From assembly GCA_031290935.1 (NCBI GenBank), contig JAISLK010000025.1:1-55771 (forward strand): DNA of 55,771 bases, written 5' to 3'. The translations under genes were made by a program, and so were the position numbers. Positions 24,704 through 33,167 of this stretch are shown here, piece by piece; position 1 is the first letter of the stretch; each line of letters opens with the position of its first letter. This DNA is from Prevotellaceae bacterium. GTDB taxonomy: Bacteria > Bacteroidota > Bacteroidia > Bacteroidales > UBA932. The notes below the pieces were generated by a model. That model ran no database searches. It was not told the origin of the DNA and worked only from the letters and a program-made list of their open reading frames with translations.

Positions 24704-25173
24704 TTATGGTGATAGGGTTCTCCTTTGATAATCGTAAAAGCGCGATATAACTGTTCCGTAAAAATCAGCCGTGCCATTTGGTGCGAAAATGTCAGCCGCG
24801 AAAGCGAAACCTTTCCTGCGGCTTTGCAATATATTTCTTCCGAAAACCCGTAGGCGCCGCCCACGGCAAATACCAATGATTTGGAACTGTTCAGCATTTT
24901 TTTCCGGATAAACTCCGCCATTTCTTCCGATGAAAAAACCGTTCCGTTTTCGTCCAATAAAAACAATTCATCCGTTTCGGATAGTTGCAATAACAAGGCT
25001 TTCCCTTCCTGCGCTTTCAATTGCTCTACTGGTAAAGATTTCGCATTCCTGACGTCCGGTAATTCTTTACGCGTATAATTTACGTAGCGTTGCAACCGTT
25101 TTTCATATACTTCCAAACCTTCCTGCAAATACGTATCGGCAGTTTTTCCGATAGCCAGCAATGCTATTTTCAT
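24700..25173 (-). CDS. rlmH: 23S rRNA pseudouridine-1915 N3-methyltransferase RlmH
   Basis: RlmH is a SPOUT-class (trefoil-knot) methyltransferase that N3-methylates pseudouridine 1915 of 23S rRNA in helix 69, using S-adenosylmethionine. The 157-residue length is typical. It starts MKIALLAIGK, has the knot segment FAVGGAYGF and ends with the family signature SHQMARLIFTEQLYRAF followed by the usual YHHK tail. ATGA overlaps link it on both sides: 4 bp with the upstream LysM gene and 4 bp with the downstream kinase gene. The family assignment is secure from these motifs. Confidence 0.96.
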   Translation of the reverse strand: MKIALLAIGKTADTYLQEGLEVYEKRLQRYVNYTRKELPDVRNAKSLPVEQLKAQEGKALLLQLSETDELFLLDENGTVFSSEEMAEFIRKKMLNSSKSLVFAVGGAYGFSEEIYCKAAGKVSLSRLTFSHQMARLIFTEQLYRAFTIIKGEPYHHK

Positions 25174-26897
25174 AGTTTTTCAATGTTGTAATCGGGCGTG
25201 TAGCGTATCAAACACGATTCCACATTGACCAACCCGTTAGCGGAATTTCCGTTATGCTTAAACCGGTATTTTGTTTGCAACAATTGCGGATTATAGACAG
25301 ATAAATAATCTTCAAAATTTTCTCCATAGCGCATCATTGCCCGGAGAAAATAATTGAACGTGTCGTAACCTTGAAAAGCATACTGGGAGGGGTCGGTTTT
25401 ATATTTTTCATAAAACTCCTCTACAAATTTTTGCACCTGTTCGGCGGAATAATCTATAAAAAACGGCACCACCAAATGCAAATTCAATGTATGCAGGTAT
25501 TTTATATCCACCGTTTCAAAATTACGCCAGCGGTCCGTGCCGTATAATGTAATACTATAACGGTTGCGAAAGGTAAACAGGTATAAATTCGCTGCAATAT
25601 CGGAAACCAGCGCATCATCGTTGGAGGCTATCAACACACAGTTCATCCGGCCTTCTACTAATAATTTTTCTAATGTGTCCCGCACGGCAACGCCTTGTAC
25701 TACCTGGTGCGCAAGCATTTTTACACTATCCATTCTTTCTCCTAACAAATGCTTATACTCTCGCAGCAGCGTGGCTTCCCGCCCGTCCTCGTGATATATC
25801 AGAATAATATTCGCCTGTTTTTGCGCCACTACATGTTCTATCAATTTTTTCTGCCGGCAGTAAACCGGCGGGCTTATCTGCAATACATACGGGTTTCCAA
25901 TCGTCAACTCTTCCGTATTAGGATCCAGCGGCGATACTATTTTAATATGGCGTTCTTTGGCCAACTGCGCTACCGGTTTAAAATTGCCGGCATAGACAGG
26001 CCCAATGATAATATCCTGCTGCTGCAAAGTTCCCTGCTGCAACAAGGCTTCTACGTCTTTTTCATAAAAACTGTCGTACACCGAAAGTTCCAGCGACAAT
26101 CCTTCCTGCTTCAGGTTTTCAATAGCCAGCAAGGCGCCTTCGTAGAAGGAAAAGAAGTTCTCCGGAGTTTTCGACTTCACCGTCAAGGTATCGTCCATAT
26201 CGCGCAACAGTGGGAGGATTAAAGCCGCTTTGATAGCGGCCGGCAACAGTTGCGGCGACGGCTCGACGGGGGCGGCTTTCAAATCCAGATAAACCGGCGT
26301 TTCCATCCCGTAGCAGGCGGCGGTTGTATCTGCGGTTGCCGCCGACGCAGGTGGCTGCACAACGCTTGACTCGCCTGTATCCGTTGCTTTCTCATCTGCT
26401 GCCGAAGGGATTTGTAACAACGTTCCGGGTTGCAATTTCCCTTTAAAAAACGCGTCGGTATTCAGTTGCTGCAATGCGGCCGTCGGCACGCCGTACTTGC
26501 TGGCTATATCCTGCAACGTTTCGCCGGATTTGACAAGATGATAAGCCGGCTTTGCCTGTTTGGTAGCGACAGGCTCCTTCGTCGGTTCTTTTGACGCGGT
26601 CGCCGGAGACGCCAGAGGCGTGGACCGGCTTGAATCAAGCACCGGTACCTTGATATTTTGCCCTTCTTTTAATCCGTCGGAAAGTTCGGGATTATTTTCC
26701 ATGAGTTGTTCAATAGTTACGCCGTATGCCTTGCTTAGCGAATAAAGCGTCTGCCCTTTTTGCACCACATGGATGTAATACACTTTTCCATTGATGCGGG
26801 CTTTCTCTGTAGATTTTTGTACGGGAACCTGCGCATGGGCGATTACACACAACGCCGCCAATAAAAGCATACAAATTATTTTCGATGACTTTTTCAT
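25170..26897 (-). CDS. LysM and periplasmic-binding-protein-like lipid-free envelope protein
   Basis: This 575-residue exported protein begins with a signal peptide (MKKSSKIICMLLLAALCVIAHA). Two LysM modules follow (about 40-85, motif VQKGQTLYSLSKAYGV; about 120-165, motif VKSGETLQDIASKYGV), which bind peptidoglycan. After a linker, about 215-575 resembles a class I periplasmic binding protein of the branched-chain amino acid/LppC type (IKAALILPLL, IIGPVYAGNF, YALQGYDTFNY-like end). In Bacteroidetes such proteins are common next to housekeeping genes and have no firmly known substrate. It probably acts in the periplasm, tied to the cell wall. It lies 23 bp after purC and overlaps rlmH by 4 bp. 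The match to LpoA/LppC-like folds is inference. Confidence 0.85.
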   Translation of the reverse strand: MKKSSKIICMLLLAALCVIAHAQVPVQKSTEKARINGKVYYIHVVQKGQTLYSLSKAYGVTIEQLMENNPELSDGLKEGQNIKVPVLDSSRSTPLASPATASKEPTKEPVATKQAKPAYHLVKSGETLQDIASKYGVPTAALQQLNTDAFFKGKLQPGTLLQIPSAADEKATDTGESSVVQPPASAATADTTAACYGMETPVYLDLKAAPVEPSPQLLPAAIKAALILPLLRDMDDTLTVKSKTPENFFSFYEGALLAIENLKQEGLSLELSVYDSFYEKDVEALLQQGTLQQQDIIIGPVYAGNFKPVAQLAKERHIKIVSPLDPNTEELTIGNPYVLQISPPVYCRQKKLIEHVVAQKQANIILIYHEDGREATLLREYKHLLGERMDSVKMLAHQVVQGVAVRDTLEKLLVEGRMNCVLIASNDDALVSDIAANLYLFTFRNRYSITLYGTDRWRNFETVDIKYLHTLNLHLVVPFFIDYSAEQVQKFVEEFYEKYKTDPSQYAFQGYDTFNYFLRAMMRYGENFEDYLSVYNPQLLQTKYRFKHNGNSANGLVNVESCLIRYTPDYNIEKL

Positions 26898-26920
26898 CTG
26901 AAAAAAGTATTAATTTTCAA

Positions 26921-27874
26921 TTATAACAACCGTGCCAACAGGTTGGATATATTCATTTCCATACGCTCGTAAATATCGCCCGTATAAGGCGTGCGAACGA
27001 ACGGCTGGCCGGTAATTTTTTCGTACAATTCCACGTAACGGTTGGTAATGCCGGAGACAATTTCTTCAGTCATTTCCGGCACCTGCTGGCCGGCTTTCCC
27101 GCTAAAACCGTTTGCCATCAACCATTCGCGGACAAATTCTTTGGACAGTTGTTTTTGCGGCTCATTGTTTGCCAACCGCTCCGAATAGCCTTCCGCGTAG
27201 AAATAGCGCGACGAATCGGGTGTGTGGATTTCATCAATCAAATAAATTTTCCCGTCTTTCTTTCCAAACTCATACTTTGTATCAACCAACAACAAACCTT
27301 GCCGCGCCGCCATTTCCGTACCGCGTTGGAACAATGCCAATGCATATTTTTCCAGTTGGTCATAATTTTCTTCGCTTACGATTCCCCGCGAAATAATTTG
27401 CCCGCGTGAAATATCTTCATCATGTAAGCCTTGCTCCGCCTTAGTGGTAGGCGTGATGATTGGTTGCGGAAAAGCCTGATGTTCTTTCATGCCGCCTGGC
27501 AGCGGCACGCCGCAGATTTCGCGGGCGCCCTCCCGGTAAGCACGCCATGCACTGCCGCTGAGATAGCCCCTCACAATCATTTCCACTGCAAACGGCTCGC
27601 AACGATACCCCACAGTCGCCATCGGGTCGGGCGAGGCAATGCGCCAGTTGGGAACGATGTCCTCCGTAGCTGCCAGAAACTTCGCGGCAATTTGGTTTAA
27701 CAGTTGCCCCTTGTAGGGAATGCCTTCCGGCAACACCACATCAAAAGCAGAAATACGGTCGGTTACAATCATCACCAAATATTTGTCGTCAATGGTATAT
27801 ACATCGCGTACTTTGCCTGTGTATTTAGCGGTTTGTTTCGGAAGGTGGAAATTAGTAGTTGTGATTGCTTTCAT
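26921..27874 (-). CDS. purC: Phosphoribosylaminoimidazole-succinocarboxamide synthase PurC
   Basis: PurC (SAICAR synthase) couples CAIR and aspartate with ATP hydrolysis in de novo purine synthesis; it is cytosolic. The 317-residue protein is the longer PurC form. The N-terminal ATP-binding strands read GKVRDVY and [34 protein letters not shown] and the aspartate-site segment DTKYEFG, with [11 protein letters not shown], are all present. It is the first gene of a string with the LysM protein, rlmH and the histidine kinase. The 91-bp gap upstream, after the GT2 gene, is AT-rich and may hold its promoter, but I see no convincing complete one. Confidence 0.97.
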   Translation of the reverse strand: MKAITTTNFHLPKQTAKYTGKVRDVYTIDDKYLVMIVTDRISAFDVVLPEGIPYKGQLLNQIAAKFLAATEDIVPNWRIASPDPMATVGYRCEPFAVEMIVRGYLSGSAWRAYREGAREICGVPLPGGMKEHQAFPQPIITPTTKAEQGLHDEDISRGQIISRGIVSEENYDQLEKYALALFQRGTEMAARQGLLLVDTKYEFGKKDGKIYLIDEIHTPDSSRYFYAEGYSERLANNEPQKQLSKEFVREWLMANGFSGKAGQQVPEMTEEIVSGITNRYVELYEKITGQPFVRTPYTGDIYERMEMNISNLLARLL

Positions 27875-27965
27875 GTATGGTAATTTGTTTATGATATATA
27901 CAAAAATACAAAAAAATAATTAAATGCAGATGAATCCTGTTCTGCCCTTTTTGAAGAAGCGTAAA

Positions 27966-28880
27966 CTACGAAAACAGTAATCCCTTACTCACGTACCACC
28001 TGAACGTAAGCAGGCGCATTCCTTTGGCAGGGCACAACGTGAACAAATAAAAAACGAACAGCACGAAACTGGCGCCCCACTTTAAACTTTCGCGAACGAT
28101 ACTCTTGGCGTATTCGGCCTGCGACAGGTTTTTTGAGCGGATGCGTTCGCTTTTCCCAATGCCCAGCGCTTGCCGCCGGAAGAAGTCAAAGGTGAGCCGG
28201 CGGTCAGGCACATAATGATGAACAATAGCGTCCGGCACATAATAGACGTTTTCTTTTGCAGACGCCAAGCGGTAGAAAAAATCTTTTTCTTCGGCCCCGT
28301 CCATGCTGTTGCCTTTACGTCCCAAATCAGGACTGAACAGGCCGTATTTTTCAAACATTTCTTTCTTCACAGCCATATTCGCGCCGACAGGGAATTGCCG
28401 GCGGTTGAAAATTTTTACCTTATCGCCCAAATCAAGCGAAGAGGTGAGCGATAGCAGAAAGTGCGACATCCAGCGCGGGCGACGGCTTTCAAAGCGGGGA
28501 TAGATGCGGCCGCCGCAAGCCGCTGCATCCAGTGTCCGCCCGAAAAATGCAAGCATCTTTTCGAGATAATCAGGTTCGGCCACCGCATCGTCGTCCATAA
28601 AAATGATGACGCCGCCGGCAGCTTCTTTGATTCCGCGGTTACGGGCGTGCGACAGCCCTTGTTGCGTTTCCACCAAATAGCGGTAATTAAAACCGGGCGC
28701 ATACTGCGAAAAGTTTTCACAAAGGCTTTCCGTAGCATCGGCGCTGTTGTTATTGATGAGCAACACCTCGAAAAGGCCGTGCGAAAGGGTTTGCCGCACG
28801 AGGCTGTGCAGTGCGTCAAGGATGCAGTCGCTACGGTTGTAGGTGCAAACAACCACCGATAATTTCAACGGTTCATTCAT
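27966..28880 (-). CDS. Family 2 glycosyltransferase
   Basis: A GT-A fold glycosyltransferase that probably adds a sugar to a surface glycan from a nucleotide-sugar donor. It starts LKLSVVVCTYNRSDCILDAL, the classic GT2 N-terminus; the metal-binding DxD-type motif is FMDDDAV near residue 92. A hydrophobic C-terminal stretch (about 265-290, FVLFVFYLFTLC) suggests membrane attachment. It overlaps the preceding GT14 gene by 8 bp and is the last of a four-gene string with YfhO and FkbM proteins. Donor and acceptor cannot be told from sequence. Confidence 0.9.
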   Translation of the reverse strand: MNEPLKLSVVVCTYNRSDCILDALHSLVRQTLSHGLFEVLLINNNSADATESLCENFSQYAPGFNYRYLVETQQGLSHARNRGIKEAAGGVIIFMDDDAVAEPDYLEKMLAFFGRTLDAAACGGRIYPRFESRRPRWMSHFLLSLTSSLDLGDKVKIFNRRQFPVGANMAVKKEMFEKYGLFSPDLGRKGNSMDGAEEKDFFYRLASAKENVYYVPDAIVHHYVPDRRLTFDFFRRQALGIGKSERIRSKNLSQAEYAKSIVRESLKWGASFVLFVFYLFTLCPAKGMRLLTFRWYVSKGLLFS

Positions 28881-29724
28881 TTATCCGGTAATTTTTAAAA
28901 AATTCGACGATGCCGCTGTCTATTGATAAATCAAATTTCCTGGCAAAATACGCCGGCGATTGAAGCAGCGTTTCTTTGTCGGCCATCGTCCATATTTTGG
29001 GATTTGACTTCTCCCCGTCAAAAACGATGCAACGCAAATTATCATTTTGTACCTTGCCCGAAAAAGCGGCGCCGGCTATTATCGTGTGGAAAAACATTTC
29101 GTCGGGAACGTGCGTGTATTTAAAATAGGCGGTATAATCGGGGTGTTCGGCAATAAAGTCCATGATATGCTTTACGCATGCGCCGGTCAATGTCCACCAT
29201 TGCGAGCCGTAGAAGATGGATTTGTTTGCATACGGTTTCCGGTTATAAAACAGCCGCTGGATTTTTGTAATGCCGAAATTCATTCTCTTTAAAAATGCCG
29301 AACGGTTTTCAAAGAGGAAAAATCCCGTATAGCGTTTCTTGAATTTCGGCGGCAGTTCGGCTATATTGCGGCATTGTATATATTCATTGCCCGGATGGGC
29401 GGCAAGGTGCGCTTCAAACGCCTGCACCGGCTTAATGGGATAATCGCAACCGCTGAGCAGGCAGTAATAATCGAATGTCCCGGCGGCAAGCGCCGTTTGC
29501 AAGAGATGAAGCGTTGCCTGTACCATGGAAAAACTGCCCCAAGCTATATTTTCCCGCTGTTCGATAAATGTGCATCGCCCCGCCAGCAGTTTTTCAAAAG
29601 GAGGCATGGCGGTTTTTTTGTCGAGATGCACAAAAACCATTTCTTTGGGTTTGTTGATGGCCGTTACCAGTTCTTTGAGCATCGCCGGCCATGCATGGGC
29701 AAGGATAAGGTACGCTACGCTCAT
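28873..29724 (-). CDS. GT14-type beta-1,6-N-acetylglucosaminyltransferase
   Basis: The 283-residue protein belongs to the core-2/I-branching family (GT14): AYLILAHAWP at the start, VFVHLDKKT, the conserved CLLSGCDYPIKP near residue 90, and GSQWWTLTGACVKHI. In animals the family adds beta-1,6 GlcNAc branches. Bacterial members sit in capsule or O-antigen clusters with less certain specificity. It has no signal peptide and should act at the cytosolic face. It lies 10 bp after the FkbM gene and overlaps the GT2 gene, so all are probably co-transcribed. Confidence 0.9.
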   Translation of the reverse strand: MSVAYLILAHAWPAMLKELVTAINKPKEMVFVHLDKKTAMPPFEKLLAGRCTFIEQRENIAWGSFSMVQATLHLLQTALAAGTFDYYCLLSGCDYPIKPVQAFEAHLAAHPGNEYIQCRNIAELPPKFKKRYTGFFLFENRSAFLKRMNFGITKIQRLFYNRKPYANKSIFYGSQWWTLTGACVKHIMDFIAEHPDYTAYFKYTHVPDEMFFHTIIAGAAFSGKVQNDNLRCIVFDGEKSNPKIWTMADKETLLQSPAYFARKFDLSIDSGIVEFFKNYRINE

Positions 29725-29734
29725 TTTTGTGCAG

Positions 29735-30514
29735 TTATTTCATAAAACAAATAAGGTTTTCGCCTTTTACAGCCAGCCTGAAATTGTATTTTGTTAATGC
29801 CTTGAAGAACGACAACGCCGCGCCTTCCCGCATCCGGTCGTGGAGTTCGATAATCAGCGTTTTTACTTTCGGCAGCCAGGCGTCATAGCCGCTTTCAAAC
29901 AGTTCCTTTTCCGACCCTTCAATATCTATTTTCAATATGTCTATTTTTTCGAAGACCTGTTGGCGCATCAATTCGGGAATAGATACCGCCTTTATTGCGC
30001 CCGGCGAACCCTCCGGCGCCTCGCTGACCATAAAGCCCCACGCACCGTAGCCCTGGTCTTCGATTTTCAGGCTGGCCGGTTTATTCCACAGGCCGGCTTG
30101 ATATAAACGGATATTCGGATAGGGGGCTGTATTCTTTTTCAGTAATTCAAAGTTGGCGGGTTCCGGCTCCACTGCAATAATCTTAGCATTCGGGAAACGA
30201 TTGGCGTAAAAAATCGTAGCCAGCCCAATGTTTGCGCCGCAATCGAATATTATTTCCGGCGAACATTTGCCGTTAATATTGTAGTTAATATCATAGCAAC
30301 GTTGCACCATCACGCTTTCAAAAATCGGAAAATCGGAGGAACCTTTCCGTAAATATAGGGGATGGCGGAAACGTTTAGGATAATTAAACCGCACGAGTTT
30401 TGCGCCGGTATATTTTAACCGGAAAATAAGCGCAACGCCTTTCCATCCGAAACAGTTGTAAAATGCCGGTATGCGTATTAATGATCTCCTAATTATTCCC
30501 ATTTTTTGCAGCAA
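29735..30514 (-). CDS. FkbM-family methyltransferase
   Basis: A SAM-dependent methyltransferase of the FkbM type. The SAM-binding motif I is IFDCGANIGLATIFYAN, with the acidic residue after the next strand in AVEPEPANFELL; FkbM-typical KIDILKIDIEGSEKELF follows. Such enzymes in glycosyltransferase clusters usually O-methylate sugars. About 90 N-terminal residues precede the Rossmann core. The start overlaps the end of the YfhO gene by 26 bp from the first Met (30514) or 14 bp from the second (30502). Both are possible. Confidence 0.88.
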   Translation of the reverse strand: MLQKMGIIRRSLIRIPAFYNCFGWKGVALIFRLKYTGAKLVRFNYPKRFRHPLYLRKGSSDFPIFESVMVQRCYDINYNINGKCSPEIIFDCGANIGLATIFYANRFPNAKIIAVEPEPANFELLKKNTAPYPNIRLYQAGLWNKPASLKIEDQGYGAWGFMVSEAPEGSPGAIKAVSIPELMRQQVFEKIDILKIDIEGSEKELFESGYDAWLPKVKTLIIELHDRMREGAALSFFKALTKYNFRLAVKGENLICFMK

Positions 30515-32957
30515 TAAAATTTCGTTTTACTTCATATCCTGCGACGGCAATAAACAGCAAAAGCAGCAGCGCCAAACAACTCACCGACGCTGTTTCCAAT
30601 ACCCCGTATGCTTTCGGCTTAAATACAAATTCCACGATGTGTTCACCGGCCGGTACGCGCAAGGCGCGCAACACATAGTTAGCGCGGAAATGCGGCGCGG
30701 GCCGCCCGTCGATAAAGGCTTCCCAACGGGTCAGCCCGTCATCGTAATAAATTTCGGAGAACACTACGACTTGCTCGCTGTTGGATTTTACTTTATATTG
30801 AATATCGTTAATTTTATAGGCGGCGAGTTCTACCTGTGCCGTTTCGTCGCGTTGCGGGGCAAAGCCTTCCAGCTGGGCGCCGAAACGGTTATCAACAACG
30901 GCGGTGGTTTTTAAATTCACTTCGCCGAGGGCGGCTATTTCTTCATCGGCGCTGGATACAAAGCGCAACGTATCGACAAACCAGGCATTACCAAAAGCCT
31001 CGGGATTACGCTGTACTTGCGGCTGGCCGTTATCCTTATCCGGCACAATCAGGTAGCGCGTGTTAAGCATACTGAGGACATGGATGTCTATTTTGCTCAG
31101 GTAGCGGTCGATTAATTCCTGGTAGCGGCGCAACTTTGCCCCGTGATAGCCGCCGACAGATTTGTGGTAATAGGACGTGCCGGCATCCTGAAACGGCGAC
31201 ACGGTAAGGTTCAGCACACGGTAGTTGGGGTCGGCGTCTTCCAGAATTAATTTATCGGCGTCGGTCATTTCCCATGCAGCTTTTGCTGCGGTTTTCGGCA
31301 CAAAATCGCTATTGTCCAGATAGCGTTTATCCACATTTGCCAAATCGAATAGCACCAGCGCGGCCAATGCGCCCGTCAGCAAGGGCTGTTTTATTTTTTT
31401 TGCGCCATACAGCCACAATAATGTTACGCCGATACCTATAATAACAATACTGCGCCATGCGTCGGCGCGGAAAGCGCTCACGCGGGCTGTCTCCAGTGCG
31501 TCAAACAGCGGCGCGTACGACGGGTTGCGCATATATTGCGCATAGGCCTGCATTTCTTCTTCGCTAAAAAATTGGAAAAACACGTGCGGGAAGAGGATGA
31601 ACAATAAAGCTACGCCGGCGGTTAATCCCAAACTGATAAAAAACGCCTTCCTTTTTTCGACAAGCAGTTTCGGGTTTTTAACTGTTTCAGCTAAGGCCAG
31701 CAACGCCAGCAGCGGAATGGCGAGTTCGGCAATCACCAGGATGGACGACACGGCGCGGAACTTGTTATACATCGGAAAATAGTCGAGAAACAGGTTGGTA
31801 AGCCCCATAAAATTGTGCCCCCAGGAAAGCACGACCGACAGCAGCGTGCCGGCCAGGAGCGCCCATTTCAGGTATCCTTTGATGACAAACAGCCCGAAAA
31901 TAAACAGGAACAGGATGAATGCGCCTACATATACAGGCCCGGAAGTGGACGGCTGATTGCCCCAGTAGCTGTTTTGCTGCGACACAAACTGGCGGGCTTC
32001 ATTGCCCGAAAGGGATTTCCGCACCTCCGATGCGTGGTTTTGCGCCATGTAACCGGTAGCGCCGCCCTTGGCGTCCGGGATAAGCAGTGTAAACGTTTCG
32101 CCAATGCCATAGCTCCACTGCGTGGCATAGTCGCGGTCGAGGCCGCCGGTTTTATTGCCGGCGTTGCCGGTGAGTTCCGACTTCCCGCGGATGGTTTGCC
32201 CGGTATGCTTGACCGACAGCAAAAGGTTGGCAGCGTTGGCGCCAAAACCAATGCTTCCTGCTACCAGCAACACCGCCGAGGCTTTTATGAATTTTACCCA
32301 CTGCCTGTTTTTAATGTCATAAATCAACCGGCAAATCACCAGCACCAGCACAAAAAGCAGGAAGTAATACGTCATTTGGAAATGGTTGGAAAATAATTGC
32401 AGGGCAAAAAACAGTGCCGTAACCGCCCCGCCGGGCAGCCAGCGCCCCCGGTACGCCCAAATAATCCCGGCCAGCGTGGGCGGAATAAGTTCCAGCGCCC
32501 ATACTTTCCAGATATGCCCCGCCTCAATGATAATTAAAAAGTAGGAGGAAAACCCATACGCCATCGCCCCCGCAATCGCTAACCACGGGTTGATGCGCAA
32601 CGCCAGCAGCAGGATAAAAAAGCCGAGCATGTAAGCAAAAAGGTGACTGGCCGGCGAGGGCAACCACCCTTCAAAGGTGCGCCGCAAGGGCGACAGTACC
32701 GACGCGGACTTGTAGCCCGGCGTAATCTGATAGGCCGGCATCCCCGAAAACATACGGCTGGCCCAAAGACTTTTTTCGCCGTTATTTTCTTTTGCATATT
32801 GCCCGATGTCTTGCCCCGCCCCGGCGCCCTGCCGGACGTCGTTTTGGTGCAGTTGCTTGTCCTCAAAAATAACCGGCGTAAAATACCCCACGGCGACAAT
32901 ATAAAAGGTAATAATAGCGGCAAGGTATGGCAAAATCTGTTTAAAAATGTTTTTCAT
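30489..32957 (-). CDS. YfhO-family polytopic membrane protein
   Basis: An 822-residue inner-membrane protein of the YfhO family. The first 550 or so residues contain roughly a dozen hydrophobic helices, starting with ILPYLAAIITFYIVAVGYF. A periplasmic domain follows, with the typical LRVPAGEHIVEFVFKPKAY near the end, and a final helix (LLLLLFIAVAGYEVK). YfhO proteins resemble C-type polyprenyl-phosphate-sugar-dependent glycosyltransferases; Gram-positive members help glycosylate lipoteichoic acid. Here it heads a string with FkbM, GT14 and GT2 genes, which fits glycan decoration of envelope components. A -10-like TACCTTTG (minus, 32975-32982) lies just upstream. Confidence 0.88.
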   Translation of the reverse strand: MKNIFKQILPYLAAIITFYIVAVGYFTPVIFEDKQLHQNDVRQGAGAGQDIGQYAKENNGEKSLWASRMFSGMPAYQITPGYKSASVLSPLRRTFEGWLPSPASHLFAYMLGFFILLLALRINPWLAIAGAMAYGFSSYFLIIIEAGHIWKVWALELIPPTLAGIIWAYRGRWLPGGAVTALFFALQLFSNHFQMTYYFLLFVLVLVICRLIYDIKNRQWVKFIKASAVLLVAGSIGFGANAANLLLSVKHTGQTIRGKSELTGNAGNKTGGLDRDYATQWSYGIGETFTLLIPDAKGGATGYMAQNHASEVRKSLSGNEARQFVSQQNSYWGNQPSTSGPVYVGAFILFLFIFGLFVIKGYLKWALLAGTLLSVVLSWGHNFMGLTNLFLDYFPMYNKFRAVSSILVIAELAIPLLALLALAETVKNPKLLVEKRKAFFISLGLTAGVALLFILFPHVFFQFFSEEEMQAYAQYMRNPSYAPLFDALETARVSAFRADAWRSIVIIGIGVTLLWLYGAKKIKQPLLTGALAALVLFDLANVDKRYLDNSDFVPKTAAKAAWEMTDADKLILEDADPNYRVLNLTVSPFQDAGTSYYHKSVGGYHGAKLRRYQELIDRYLSKIDIHVLSMLNTRYLIVPDKDNGQPQVQRNPEAFGNAWFVDTLRFVSSADEEIAALGEVNLKTTAVVDNRFGAQLEGFAPQRDETAQVELAAYKINDIQYKVKSNSEQVVVFSEIYYDDGLTRWEAFIDGRPAPHFRANYVLRALRVPAGEHIVEFVFKPKAYGVLETASVSCLALLLLLFIAVAGYEVKRNFIAAKNGNN

Positions 32958-32974
32958 GTGTCATTATTATTATG

Positions 32975-32982
32975 CAAAGGTA
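32975..32982 (-). promoter_or_regulatory. -7 element ahead of the YfhO gene
   Basis: TACCTTTG on the minus strand, 17 bp before the ATG at 32957. No good -33 TTG is seen at the expected distance, so the call rests on the -7 box and its position. The mRNA leader would be about 10-12 nt. Confidence 0.4.
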
Positions 32983-33095
32983 GGAAAAAATCAAAGATGT
33001 AATGATGTGGCGATGGGATGATGTGGGCTGACGCCAGCCTGCTTCATACCTCATACATCAAAAAGAGCGAAAGCCCCCTTCCCCAATGCCTGCGT

Positions 33096-33126
33096 TTGGC
33101 TGTTATCTTTTTTTATTGTACTTTTG
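33096..33126 (+). promoter_or_regulatory. lpxC/fabZ promoter 1
   Basis: TTG (33096-33098), a 20-nt spacer and TACTTTTG (33119-33126). Transcription would start near 33133, about 35 nt ahead of the lpxC start codon. Confidence 0.6.
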
Positions 33127-33147
33127 CAAAACTAAAACATACTTTTG
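33116..33147 (+). promoter_or_regulatory. lpxC/fabZ promoter 2, overlapping promoter 1
   Basis: TTG (33116-33118), a 21-nt spacer and a second TACTTTTG (33140-33147). It overlaps promoter 1, offset by about two helical turns. It gives a leader of about 14 nt. Confidence 0.5.
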
Positions 33148-33167
33148 TTTAACTTATATTTGAATAC

